Source: an uncultured Alphaproteobacteria bacterium (lineage in GTDB: Bacteria > Pseudomonadota > Alphaproteobacteria > HIMB59). From it: a stretch of DNA of 64,000 bases. Within the stretch, counting starts at the first letter, position 1; every line of letters begins with the position of its first letter. The DNA is taken from contig CABYRL010000001.1 in assembly GCA_902521465.1 (NCBI GenBank), positions 62,001 to 126,000 of the forward strand. The letters are read 5' to 3'. Under the pieces are notes generated by a model, which saw only the letters and a program-made list of their open reading frames with translations, did no database searches and was not told the DNA's origin. Of the stretch, positions 48,442 through 56,770 are shown one piece after another. The translations under genes and the position numbers were made by a program.

Positions 48442-48555
48442 TTAACATTGTTTTATCATTGTACCCGGTATAGAGCCGGTACTAAGAATTGATTTAGAAA
48501 TTTTATCACCCCAACTCAAACTAGGGATTAATAACAATAGTGCTAGTTTTATCAA
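48442..48555 (-). pseudogene. Signal-peptide gene remnant
   Basis: Directly after the lyase gene stop, a frame opening with TTG (48555) reads 'IKLALLLLIPSLSWG' and then stops after 37 codons without recognisable protein. Its DNA at 48509-48538 differs from the signal-peptide region of the 118-aa gene (48225-48254) by a single base over 30. It is a truncated paralogue left by duplication or recombination. Confidence 0.75.
48462..48486. repeat. CCGGTA-type motif, copy B
   Basis: TACCCGGTATAGAGCCGGTA plus CTAAG. Two half-motifs 11 bp apart that can also pair as a short bulged hairpin (GTACcCGG with CCGGTAC). It closely matches copy C near the tRNA. It lies between the tRNA fragment and the signal-peptide remnant. 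Confidence 0.65.
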
Positions 48556-49484
48556 TCTTGATATTGGATAAAAGTAGGTTTTATAACCTGATTATCTTTG
48601 TCCCCCAAAGAGTCACATGAGTATCCTAAGTCAGATAACATTTCAGAGAAAATTTTGTTTGTGCATTTTTTTGCTCTGGCAATTCCATCATACCAAGCTG
48701 TGATTTTACCGTTAAAAACTTTAGGAGCATTATTTTGGTATATACCATATCGAAAAGAAGGTCCGTAAGATTTACCATTGTAAGAATAAATATTAGTTAT
48801 AAATCCCTCTTCAGCATATTTTAAATCTCCATTTATATAAAGTTTTAGAAATCCATCATTACCCCAACTTGCATGAATAATTACATCATGCCATTGATTA
48901 AATAAGATATTTTCTGGTATTACTACTGCAGTCTCTTCAGTCTCTAAGACGGTCTTTTTTGTACAGTGTGTTCTATTAATAGCTAACCCTTTATATCTCT
49001 TCTTATATTGAAATATGAAAACATTTTCAGAACCATTATCTCTGCAGTGTGAAAAAACTTTATTTTCATATGATAATTTCATTTGTCCAAATTGAATTAA
49101 ATGATTATCAATTTCTTTATGAGAAGTTGACGAATAAGTAAGCTCAGAATTGTCTATAAAAAATGACCATGCATACCAATTTTCTCCACTCTCTTTTGTA
49201 TTTATATATGTCTCAGTTCTTCCAAAAGAACCTTTAAATTTTCCCCTTTCACAATCAAAGCCTTTACAATCAAGTGCTCTAAACTCAAATTTGTGTGATG
49301 ATTCACCAAGTCTTGAAAATTCAGTATCAACGCTTTGACTCCAATCTTTACCAGCATCTAATCCATGTTTTTCAATAGTTGGCCAACCAATACCCTTGTA
49401 ACTTCCAACTTGTTCTCCATTTTTAAATGTTAAGCCCAAACAGAAACTAGGAATTAATAGCAATAGAGCTAAGAGGGTTTTCAT
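48552..49484 (-). CDS. Secreted polysaccharide-lyase-like protein
   Basis: A 310-residue exported protein (signal peptide 'KTLLALLLLIPSFCLGL'). The mature part has the beta-jelly-roll pattern of heparin-lyase-I/PL20-type polysaccharide lyases: 'ENWYAWSFFIDNSEL', 'FNQWHDVIIHASWGNDGFLK', 'LYINGDLKYAEEG', 'YGPSFRYGIYQNN' and 'KITAWYDGIARA'. Such proteins cleave uronic-acid polysaccharides outside the cell. The C-terminal 35 residues are Cys-containing and unlike the family. It stands alone, between the tRNA fragment and the intact tRNA, and may be a transferred cargo gene. The enzyme class is likely; the substrate is unknown. Confidence 0.65.
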   Translation of the reverse strand: MKTLLALLLLIPSFCLGLTFKNGEQVGSYKGIGWPTIEKHGLDAGKDWSQSVDTEFSRLGESSHKFEFRALDCKGFDCERGKFKGSFGRTETYINTKESGENWYAWSFFIDNSELTYSSTSHKEIDNHLIQFGQMKLSYENKVFSHCRDNGSENVFIFQYKKRYKGLAINRTHCTKKTVLETEETAVVIPENILFNQWHDVIIHASWGNDGFLKLYINGDLKYAEEGFITNIYSYNGKSYGPSFRYGIYQNNAPKVFNGKITAWYDGIARAKKCTNKIFSEMLSDLGYSCDSLGDKDNQVIKPTFIQYQD

Positions 49485-49551
49485 TAATTAATGATAGCCA
49501 ACATAGTCAATATTCTCAATATAGATTTCTTTTGTATGTGAAAAATAACTT

Positions 49552-49575
49552 TACCCGGTACTCAGCCGGTACTAC
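49552..49575. repeat. CCGGTA-type motif, copy C
   Basis: TACCCGGTACTCAGCCGGTA plus CTAC, 68 nt upstream of the lyase gene and 53 nt upstream of tRNA-Arg. Two 'CCGGTACT' units sit 11 bp apart in direct order, and can also form a short hairpin. Possibly a regulator site or a duplicated scar. Confidence 0.6.
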
Positions 49576-49627
49576 AGTTTCCATATAAGTTTATTATTTG
49601 CAAAAAGAGTATATAAATCAAGTTAAT

Positions 49628-49702
49628 GGTTCTGTGGTGAAACGGATATCACACTTGACTACGGATCAAGAATTCAGGGTTCGAATCCTTGCAGAACCGC
49701 CA
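49628..49702 (+). tRNA. tRNA-Arg (ACG)
   Basis: 75 nt with encoded CCA. The acceptor GGTTCTG pairs with CAGAACC. The D stem is GTGA/TCAC, and the anticodon stem CTTGA/TCAAG encloses the loop CTACGGA (anticodon ACG, expected to be edited to ICG). The T arm is CAGGG-TTCGAAT-CCTTG, with one G-T pair. A TATATAAA box lies about 12-18 nt upstream. It ends 2 nt before the panC stop on the opposite strand. Its 5' half is duplicated at 48355. Confidence 0.97.
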
Positions 49703-49704
49703 TT

Positions 49705-50535
49705 TTAAATTTTTAAATTATCAATGAGTCTAATTTTGCCTTTATAGATTGCATAAAAAAGTCTCGACTCAGAAACCTTACCATTGAAACTCAGGTCCTC
49801 ATTATTTCTAAATTCGAAGTAATCAAATTCTTCAATATCTTGTTCAACAATAAAATCTTTAGCTTTTTGGTTTGCAGTATTAATATCAAATGATTTTTCT
49901 AAAGTTTTTAGAAAATTTTCTACTTTTTGATGAAAACTTACAAAATCTTGTATTTGTTTTTTACTTAATTTTTCATTTCTCGATGAATAGGCAATACCTT
50001 CTTCATTTCTTTTTGTAGGTACAGATACTATTTCTAAAAATTTAAAATTTTTTTGAATAAATTTTTCAATTATTTTGAGTTGCTGAAAATCTTTTTCACC
50101 AAAATAAACCTTGTTACTTTTTACAATTGAAAAAAATTTATTTAGTACAGTGATTACACCATCAAAGTGTCCTTTTCTATATTTATCGCAAAGAATATTA
50201 TTAAAGTAAGTATTTTTTAAAATAGTTTCATCTTTGTTGTAAATTTCTTCTGCTGATGGTTCAAATAAAAGATCTACGTTATTGTCAGAGCAAAAATCGT
50301 AGTCAAGGCCTTTATTCCTAGGATAAGAGTTAAAATCTTCTTTACTGTTAAATTGTTTTTCATTTACAAAAATACTTACAATAGTTTTGTGATTATCATT
50401 TTTTGATTTTTTTATCAGTTCTCCATGTCCCTGATGAAGAGCGCCCATAGTAGGAATAAAACCAATTGAGTATTTTCGATTTTGATAAGCAGTCAAATAT
50501 GACTGTAAATTAGAAATGTCTTTAATTATCAACAT
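49705..50535 (-). CDS. panC: Pantothenate synthetase
   Basis: A 276-residue ATP-dependent ligase joining pantoate and beta-alanine in coenzyme A synthesis. It has 'IGFIPTMGALHQGHGELI' with the HxGH nucleotide motif (residues 24-41), 'VSIFVNEKQFNSKEDFNSYP', 'GHFDGVITVLNKFF', 'YFGEKDFQQLKII' and 'SSRNEKLSKKQ'. In many relatives 'QF' of VNPxQF is standard; here VNEKQF. It stands alone on the minus strand. Confidence 0.95.
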   Translation of the reverse strand: MLIIKDISNLQSYLTAYQNRKYSIGFIPTMGALHQGHGELIKKSKNDNHKTIVSIFVNEKQFNSKEDFNSYPRNKGLDYDFCSDNNVDLLFEPSAEEIYNKDETILKNTYFNNILCDKYRKGHFDGVITVLNKFFSIVKSNKVYFGEKDFQQLKIIEKFIQKNFKFLEIVSVPTKRNEEGIAYSSRNEKLSKKQIQDFVSFHQKVENFLKTLEKSFDINTANQKAKDFIVEQDIEEFDYFEFRNNEDLSFNGKVSESRLFYAIYKGKIRLIDNLKI

Positions 50536-50608
50536 AATTTGTTTTTATTTATTGACTTCATATCAATAATTGTTAAATGTAGGAACCAATTTTTTAGGTG
50601 TATTAGCA

Positions 50609-50743
50609 ATGAAAAGAACATATCAACCAAGTCAATTAGTTAGAAAAAGAAGGCATGGATTTCGTTCTAGAATGTCAACAGTTGGCGGTCGTAAAGTTAT
50701 TAATGCAAGAAGAGCTAAAGGTCGATCTAGACTATCTGCTTAA
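50609..50743 (+). CDS. rpmH: Ribosomal protein L34
   Basis: 44 residues: '[20 protein letters not shown]', then '[19 protein letters not shown]' and a final SRLSA, matching L34 along its whole length. It begins the conserved rpmH-rnpA-yidD-yidC-engB block. A possible promoter (TTGACT at 50552-50557 with TTAAAT at 50573-50578) lies 30 nt upstream. Only 3 nt separate it from rnpA. Confidence 0.98.
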   Translation: MKRTYQPSQLVRKRRHGFRSRMSTVGGRKVINARRAKGRSRLSA

Positions 50744-50746
50744 TTT

Positions 50747-51076
50747 TTGAGACTTCCTACACTAAAAAAATCTTCCCAATTTTCTCAAATTAGAAACAAA
50801 GGCAACTACTTTAAAAGTTCGAGTTTTAATGGCTATATTCTCCATGACGCAGATTTAGAAACTTTTCTAGTTGGTATTATAGCTAGTAAAAAACTTGGTA
50901 ATGCAGTTGAAAGAAATAGGGCTAAAAGAAGGGCTAGAGAGGCAATTCGCACATGCAGTCTTATAAATACATTAAATCATGTCAAATTTGTAATAATACT
51001 CAAAAAAACAGTTTTGAAAGTACCTTTTATTGATTTAAAACAAGATATTGAAAAATTCTTATCTCATGAAAAATAA
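50747..51076 (+). CDS. rnpA: Ribonuclease P protein component
   Basis: A 109-residue basic protein that assists RNase P RNA in tRNA 5' maturation. The RNR motif is present in '[20 protein letters not shown]' near 58-77, and '[18 protein letters not shown]' is the usual start. The start codon is TTG 50747, since no ATG occurs before the conserved region. It is placed 3 nt after rpmH, as in most bacteria, and overlaps yidD by 11 nt. Confidence 0.94.
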   Translation: MRLPTLKKSSQFSQIRNKGNYFKSSSFNGYILHDADLETFLVGIIASKKLGNAVERNRAKRRAREAIRTCSLINTLNHVKFVIILKKTVLKVPFIDLKQDIEKFLSHEK

Positions 51077-51302
51077 TATCAAAAAGTTTTGGAAAATAAC
51101 TTTTATTGCACCGATTAAATTCTACCAATTATTCATATCACCTATGTTACCAAAAACTTGTAGACATCTTCCAACATGCTCTGAATATACAATTGAGGCT
51201 ATTCAAGAATTTGGTGTTTTAAAAGGAATAACAAGGGGAATAGTTAGAATTCTAAAATGTAATCCGTTAGGTTCGTCTGGTTACGACCCAATAAAAAAAT
51301 AA
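51066..51302 (+). CDS. yidD: Membrane protein insertion efficiency factor
   Basis: 78 residues. It contains '[20 protein letters not shown]' followed by '[14 protein letters not shown]' and '[15 protein letters not shown]', the YidD/Hemolytic-factor signature with three Cys. ATG 51066 is used; a TTG six codons upstream is less likely. It is peripheral to the inner membrane and aids YidC-dependent insertion. One nucleotide separates it from yidC. Confidence 0.95.
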   Translation: MKNNIKKFWKITFIAPIKFYQLFISPMLPKTCRHLPTCSEYTIEAIQEFGVLKGITRGIVRILKCNPLGSSGYDPIKK

Positions 51303-51303
51303 T

Positions 51304-52992
51304 ATGGAAAATCAAAAGAACTTATTCCTAGCTATTATTATTTCAATGGCAATTATTTTTGGTTTTCAGTTACTAGTTCCTCAACCAGAGAGAACACCAA
51401 TGACTGAGGAACAAACAAATGATGAAAGTCTTGTTGATCTTAGTATTCAAAAATCTTCAACTACTGTTTTAGCTGATAGAGGGGAAGTAATAAATCAGAC
51501 AGGAAGAGTGAACTTTGATAACTCTAAAATTAAAGGCTCTATAAATTTAAATGGAGCAGTAATTGATGATCTAATCCTAGAAGAGTTCAGGGAAACCTTA
51601 GATCCAACATCTGACTTAATTGAATTTTTAAATCCTTTAGGATCTGATAATGCCTATTATTTAGATACAGGTTGGGTAAGCTCTGACAGTACAATTGAGT
51701 TACCAAAAAGTTCTAGTATTTGGATTGCTGATAAAAACACTATTGGTGTTAATGAACCTGTAAAACTGACTTGGACTAATGATCAGAACATCACTTTTGA
51801 AAAGATCATAACTCTAGATGAAAACTATTTATTTAGCGTTGATCAAAGGGTTATAAATAATTCAGGTCTTTCTTTTGACCTTTATCCTTACGGATTATCC
51901 AAAAGACAAGGAATTCCAGAAATGCAAAATTTCTTCATTCTTCACGAGGGCCCCTTGTCAATAACTGATGGTGTGCTGGAGGAATATGATTATGACGATT
52001 TAAAAGATGATAAAAAAATTAAACATTCTTCTGTTGGAGGGTGGATTGGGATGACAGATAAGTATTGGCAGACTGCAATAATCCCTAACCAAAACGAACC
52101 TGTTCAGCAGACATACAGTTACAGCTTTGTTGATAATATAGATAATTTCCAAACTGATATTGTTGGGGAAAGAATAGCTGTTTCAAATAATGCGAGTATC
52201 TCCCATAATTTTAAAATTTTTGCAGGGCCAAAAATCGTAAATATTATCGACAAATATATGGAAGAATATGGATTTGACGGTTTTGATCGCTCAGTTGACT
52301 TTGGTTGGTTTTATTTTTTAACAAAACCCATTTTTAATGTTTTAGAATTTATATACGGGTATGTAGGAAACTTTGGTTGGTCAATAATTCTGTTTACAGT
52401 TTTGATGAGAATATGTTTTTTTCCACTTGCTCAACAATCGTTTAAATCAATGGCAAAAATGAAAAAACTTGCTCCTGAGATGCAAAGACTTAAGGAACAA
52501 TACGGAGATGATAGAGCTGGAATGCAAAAAGAAATGATGGCTTTATATAAAAGAGAAAAGGCAAATCCTATAGCTGGTTGTTTGCCAATACTTTTACAAA
52601 TCCCAGTATTTTTTGCCTTGTACAAAGTTTTATTTGTAACTATTGAGATGAGACATGCTCCTTTTATAGGATGGGTACATGATCTCTCAGCGCCAGATCC
52701 CTTAGGGGCTCTTACTCTTTTTGGTTTTGTGGAATGGAACGTTCCAGGTATTTTGCAAATTCTAAATGTTGGAATTTGGCCAATCTTAATGGGTATTTCG
52801 ATGTATATTCAATTTAAATTGAACCCAGCTCCGGTAGATAAAATGCAGGCCAAAATTTTTGGTTTATTGCCAATAGTATTTACTTTTATTTTAGGTGGCT
52901 TCGCAGCAGGGCTGGTTATTTATTGGACAACTAACAATGTTTTATCAATGGCTCAACAATACATAATACAAAGAAAAATTATGAAGAGTTAA
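51304..52992 (+). CDS. yidC: Membrane protein insertase YidC
   Basis: A 562-residue insertase. It has an N-terminal signal anchor (5-25), a large periplasmic beta-sandwich domain (about 50-335), then a five-helix core ending 'IYWTTNNVLSMAQQYIIQRK'. 'FPLAQQSFKSMAKMKKLAPE' is the conserved first core loop and 'MMALYKREKANPIAGCLPIL' the next, with the hydrophilic groove Arg in 'VLMRICFF'. It inserts and folds inner-membrane proteins, including Fo subunit c. It overlaps engB by one base. Confidence 0.97.
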   Translation: MENQKNLFLAIIISMAIIFGFQLLVPQPERTPMTEEQTNDESLVDLSIQKSSTTVLADRGEVINQTGRVNFDNSKIKGSINLNGAVIDDLILEEFRETLDPTSDLIEFLNPLGSDNAYYLDTGWVSSDSTIELPKSSSIWIADKNTIGVNEPVKLTWTNDQNITFEKIITLDENYLFSVDQRVINNSGLSFDLYPYGLSKRQGIPEMQNFFILHEGPLSITDGVLEEYDYDDLKDDKKIKHSSVGGWIGMTDKYWQTAIIPNQNEPVQQTYSYSFVDNIDNFQTDIVGERIAVSNNASISHNFKIFAGPKIVNIIDKYMEEYGFDGFDRSVDFGWFYFLTKPIFNVLEFIYGYVGNFGWSIILFTVLMRICFFPLAQQSFKSMAKMKKLAPEMQRLKEQYGDDRAGMQKEMMALYKREKANPIAGCLPILLQIPVFFALYKVLFVTIEMRHAPFIGWVHDLSAPDPLGALTLFGFVEWNVPGILQILNVGIWPILMGISMYIQFKLNPAPVDKMQAKIFGLLPIVFTFILGGFAAGLVIYWTTNNVLSMAQQYIIQRKIMKS

Positions 52993-53567
52993 TGAGCCTT
53001 GTCTCAAATTATTTCAAAAAACAAACTAAGTTTTTACTAAGCGCTACACAACCTCGTCAATATCCTAATGTAAGTTTTCCTGAAATAGCTTTCATAGGTA
53101 GGTCAAATGTTGGAAAATCTAGTTTAATCAATGCAGTTTTTATGAAAAAACTGGCACATATTTCCAATACCCCAGGTAAAACAAGACAAATTAATTTTTT
53201 TAATCACGGAGACTCAATGATGGTTGTTGATCTTCCTGGGTATGGATTTGCAAAAATATCTCAAAAGGAGGCATTTCAAATATCAGATCTTGTCTCTCAA
53301 TATTTAACATCTCGTGAAAATTTAAAGAAAATATTTGTATTAATTGATAATTCATTGGGGCCAAAAAAAATAGATATAGAGATGATTGACTCGATGAAAC
53401 AAATAAAACAAAAAATTATTATTTGCTATACGAAAAGTGACAAAAAAATAAAAGAAAAGTCTGCTTTTTTAGACAATTTAAATACTGAATTTGAAAACTA
53501 CATTGTAAGCTCAAAAACAAACGAAAACATATTTGAAATTCAAAAAAAAATTTTTGAATTTTTATAA
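52992..53567 (+). CDS. engB: Ribosome biogenesis GTPase YihA/EngB
   Basis: A 191-residue GTPase needed for 50S assembly. It has 'PEIAFIGRSNVGKSSLINAV' (G1), 'TPGKTRQINFF' (G2), 'VVDLPGYGFAKIS' (G3) and 'YTKSDK' (G4, with SKxD-like replaced by TKSD). Its ATG overlaps the yidC stop (TAATG). In many alphaproteobacteria argB follows; here a HAD phosphatase follows directly. Confidence 0.95.
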   Translation: MSLVSNYFKKQTKFLLSATQPRQYPNVSFPEIAFIGRSNVGKSSLINAVFMKKLAHISNTPGKTRQINFFNHGDSMMVVDLPGYGFAKISQKEAFQISDLVSQYLTSRENLKKIFVLIDNSLGPKKIDIEMIDSMKQIKQKIIICYTKSDKKIKEKSAFLDNLNTEFENYIVSSKTNENIFEIQKKIFEFL

Positions 53568-53610
53568 ATCTTCTTGGCTTTTATATAATAAACATTAGTT
53601 TAACACGCTT

Positions 53611-54294
53611 ATGAACAATATAACAAATTGGGTTTTTGACTTAGACAATACACTTTACAAAGCAGAGTGTGGTTTGTTTGATAAAGTACACATACTTATG
53701 GGTAAGTTTATTGAGGAAAAATTGAATTTAGCCTCTGGTGATGCACAAGCTCTGAGGTCTAAATATTATCATCAATATGGAACAACACTTAGAGGTCTTA
53801 TGATTGAACATCAAGTAAATCCTGATGAATATTTGGACTATGTTCATCAAATTAATTATGAAGTAGTTCAACCAAATACATCTCTTGCGGAAATATTAAA
53901 AAGCTTAAATGGAAAAAAGTATATTTTTACAAATGCTAACTTTGAACATGTGGAAAAAGTTTTAGAAAAACTAAATATGACTAATATTTTTGATGGATGT
54001 TTTGACATTTCTGAGAGTGACTATATGCCAAAACCTCACAAAGAAGTTTACGACTCATTCCAAAATAAATTCAATTTAAACAATAGTTCAACAGCTATGT
54101 TTGAGGATCTTCATATTAATTTGAAAGAGCCACATAAAATGGGTTGGCAGACAGTTTGGGTAACGAATAACCTTGAATACAACCTAAATAAAGATGTGAA
54201 TCAACAAGAAGATATCCAAAAAATTATTGATGAAAAAGGTTACATATCACATGTTACTGATGATTTGGAAAATTTCTTAAAAAACGTGATATAA
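53611..54294 (+). CDS. HAD-family pyrimidine 5'-nucleotidase
   Basis: A 227-residue HAD hydrolase of the SDT1/pyrimidine-5'-nucleotidase type. It has motif I '[13 protein letters not shown]' (residues 7-19), motif II '[11 protein letters not shown]', the motif III Lys in '[10 protein letters not shown]' and motif IV '[13 protein letters not shown]'. It dephosphorylates UMP/CMP or related metabolites. The location between engB and dapD is typical for the class. It is followed 7 nt later by dapD. Confidence 0.88.
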   Translation: MNNITNWVFDLDNTLYKAECGLFDKVHILMGKFIEEKLNLASGDAQALRSKYYHQYGTTLRGLMIEHQVNPDEYLDYVHQINYEVVQPNTSLAEILKSLNGKKYIFTNANFEHVEKVLEKLNMTNIFDGCFDISESDYMPKPHKEVYDSFQNKFNLNNSSTAMFEDLHINLKEPHKMGWQTVWVTNNLEYNLNKDVNQQEDIQKIIDEKGYISHVTDDLENFLKNVI

Positions 54295-54301
54295 AAGTAT
54301 T

Positions 54302-55132
54302 ATGAGCCATCAAGATATAGTTGAAAAATTATGGGATCAAAGAGATCAGATAAATTTTATTGAGGATAATGAGGCAAAAAAAAATATAGAAAATGTTCTT
54401 AACCTATTGGATGAGGGAAAGCTTCGAGTATGCGAAAAAAAAGAAAATGAATGGCATGTAAATCAATGGCTTAAAAAAGCAATTCTTTTAAGTTTTAGAA
54501 TTCAAGATATGGAAATAATCACTGGCGGTCCAAGTGTAAAAGATGGAACTACTTCATGGTGGGATAAAGTTCCCTCAAAGTTTCAAGATTGGAAATCAGA
54601 AAATTTTCAATCAGCTGGTTTTAGAGCTGTTCCTAACTGTGTTGTAAGAAGGTCAGCATTTATTGCAAAAAGTGCAGTGCTTATGCCTTGTTTTGTTAAC
54701 TTGGGTGCATATGTAGATGAGGGAACAATGGTTGATACTTGGGCTACTGTTGGATCTTGTGCTCAAGTTGGAAAAAACTGTCATATCTCAGGAGGTGCAG
54801 GTATAGGAGGAGTCTTAGAACCTTTGCAGGCAAATCCAGTTATAATAGAGGATAATTGTTTTATTGGTGCGAGGTCAGAAGTCGCCGAGGGTGTAATTGT
54901 TGGAGAGGGATCAGTATTATCCATGGGGGTATTTATTGGTGCTTCAACAAAAATTTATAATCGTGAAACTAAAGAAATTTATATGGGGAAAGTTCCTCCA
55001 TATTCTGTAGTTGTTCCGGGTAGTCTTCCAAGTTCTAAAGGAGATGCATCATTGTACTGTGTTGTGATTGTAAAAACGGTTGATGAAAAAACTCGTTCAA
55101 AAACCTCCGTTAATGAATTATTAAGAGATTAA
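54302..55132 (+). CDS. dapD: Tetrahydrodipicolinate N-succinyltransferase
   Basis: A 276-residue left-handed beta-helix enzyme with hexapeptide repeats ('[20 protein letters not shown]', '[20 protein letters not shown]', '[20 protein letters not shown]'). It succinylates tetrahydrodipicolinate in lysine and diaminopimelate synthesis. The N-terminal helical domain and C-terminal strand are complete. dapE starts directly downstream (1 nt gap). Confidence 0.97.
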   Translation: MSHQDIVEKLWDQRDQINFIEDNEAKKNIENVLNLLDEGKLRVCEKKENEWHVNQWLKKAILLSFRIQDMEIITGGPSVKDGTTSWWDKVPSKFQDWKSENFQSAGFRAVPNCVVRRSAFIAKSAVLMPCFVNLGAYVDEGTMVDTWATVGSCAQVGKNCHISGGAGIGGVLEPLQANPVIIEDNCFIGARSEVAEGVIVGEGSVLSMGVFIGASTKIYNRETKEIYMGKVPPYSVVVPGSLPSSKGDASLYCVVIVKTVDEKTRSKTSVNELLRD

Positions 55133-55133
55133 A

Positions 55134-56297
55134 ATGTTAGACACAATAGAGCTATCAAAAAAATTAATATCTTTTGACTCTGTTACACCAGCAAAACAAG
55201 ATATTTTTGATTTCTTAATTGAAACATTTGAAGAAAATGGTTTTACAACAAAACAACTAAACTTTGATGGAGATGGGAGTTACGAAGTAATTAATATAAT
55301 GGCTACGTATGGGCCAACCAATACAAATGGAAAACATTTTAATTTTTTATGTCATGTTGATGTAGTGCCCCCTGGTAACTTAGAGGATTGGGACACACCA
55401 CCTTTTGAACCAACGATTAAAGATGGGTATTTATATGGTCGTGGATCAGAGGATATGAAGGGGTGCACGGCAGCCAGCATGGTAAGCGTATTTAAATTTA
55501 TAAAGGAAAATAAAGATTTTAATGGCACAATAAGTTTTATCATAACTGGGGATGAAGAAGCAGACTCCGTAAATGGTGTAAAGAAAGTGGTAAAATGGTT
55601 GAAAGAAAACAATATCAGAATAGATGGATCAATAGCTACTGAGTCATCTTCTGAAAAAATAGTCGGTGATCAGATTAAGGTTGGAAGAAAAGGAGCAGTA
55701 GATGTTCAAGTTGAAATTATTGGTAAGCAAGGGCATGCTGCGTATCCTCAACTAGCTCAAAACCCCTTACATTGTTTGTCTAAAGTTATCTCTTTTTTTG
55801 ATGATCAAAAACTTGATGATGGCGCAGAATATTTTGAACCATCTACGCTTCAATTTACTCAGATCAATTTAAATAATAAGGCAAAAAATGTAATCCCTGA
55901 AAAATTGATAACTGTTGGCGATATGCGCTTTAATGACAACTGGGATAAAGAAAAAATACAGAACTATTTTGATGAACACTTAACTAAGATTTGCGCAGAA
56001 AATAATTGTTCGTATAAGTTGAAATTAACTTTTAGAGGTATGCCTTTTCAATCTTTCAATAATCCATTTACAAAACATTGTATTAAAGCAATCAAAGATG
56101 TAACGGGATTAGAAGCTAGCCAAGATACAGGAGGTGGAACATCAGATGCTAGATTTATGCAAGAAATCTGTCCTGTCTTTGAATTTGGAACAATTAACAA
56201 AACTCTGCACAAAGTTAATGAGTGCGTTTCTATCGAAGATCTCAAAACGACTGAACAAATCTATTTCAAAACTTTAGAGAACTTTTTTGACAATTGA
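55134..56297 (+). CDS. dapE: Succinyl-diaminopimelate desuccinylase
   Basis: A 387-residue M20 metallopeptidase-fold enzyme. Metal ligands appear in 'FLCHVDVVPPGNLEDW' (His/Asp), 'YGRGSEDMKGCTAAS', 'ITGDEEADSVNG' and 'GTINKTLHKVNE'. The dimerisation domain insertion (about 180-300) includes 'GRKGAVDVQVEIIGKQGHAA'. It releases succinate to give LL-diaminopimelate for peptidoglycan. Its TGA overlaps the TTG start of the peroxiredoxin. Confidence 0.96.
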   Translation: MLDTIELSKKLISFDSVTPAKQDIFDFLIETFEENGFTTKQLNFDGDGSYEVINIMATYGPTNTNGKHFNFLCHVDVVPPGNLEDWDTPPFEPTIKDGYLYGRGSEDMKGCTAASMVSVFKFIKENKDFNGTISFIITGDEEADSVNGVKKVVKWLKENNIRIDGSIATESSSEKIVGDQIKVGRKGAVDVQVEIIGKQGHAAYPQLAQNPLHCLSKVISFFDDQKLDDGAEYFEPSTLQFTQINLNNKAKNVIPEKLITVGDMRFNDNWDKEKIQNYFDEHLTKICAENNCSYKLKLTFRGMPFQSFNNPFTKHCIKAIKDVTGLEASQDTGGGTSDARFMQEICPVFEFGTINKTLHKVNECVSIEDLKTTEQIYFKTLENFFDN

Positions 56298-56770
56298 AAC
56301 AAGGAGATTTAATTCCTGATATTACTTTAAGATCTGTCTCGGCAGATGGTACTAAAAATTTTGGATTTCACGATAACTTCAAATTAAAAAGGGTAATGAT
56401 AATTTGCGTTCCAGGAGCATTTACTTCAACATGTCACATGCAACACCTTCCTCCATTTATTAAGGGTGCAAAAAAGTTAATGTCTGAAAAGCAAATTGAT
56501 CAAATTTGTTGCATGACCACTAATGATCCTTATGTACTTGATTTGTGGAGAAAAGATTTAGGTGACTCAGAAATTTTATTTTTATCAGATGGAAATAATG
56601 AGTTTTTATTATCTTCTCAATTGATTAGAAATCATGAAAATAGCTTTATGGGTCAAAGACTTATTCGTTCAATTATCTTAGTAAATAATCTCAAAGTTGA
56701 AAAATTAATTTGTGATAAGCCAGGTGAGTTAAAAGAAACAAGCTATGAGTCAGTTTTAGGTAGCATTTAA
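56294..56770 (+). CDS. Peroxiredoxin (Prx5-like redoxin)
   Basis: A 158-residue redoxin-family protein. The peroxidatic Cys lies in 'VPGAFTSTCHMQHLPPFI' near residue 48, the Prx5/AhpE-type active site. 'GDLIPDITLRSVSADGTKNF' is the usual first segment and 'ILVNNLKVEKL' the last strand. It reduces H2O2 or organic peroxides with thiols. The start is TTG 56294, overlapping the dapE stop by 4 nt; a GGAG follows within its first codons and no ATG is available. It overlaps the convergent glycosyltransferase by 15 nt. Confidence 0.86.
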   Translation: MKQGDLIPDITLRSVSADGTKNFGFHDNFKLKRVMIICVPGAFTSTCHMQHLPPFIKGAKKLMSEKQIDQICCMTTNDPYVLDLWRKDLGDSEILFLSDGNNEFLLSSQLIRNHENSFMGQRLIRSIILVNNLKVEKLICDKPGELKETSYESVLGSI

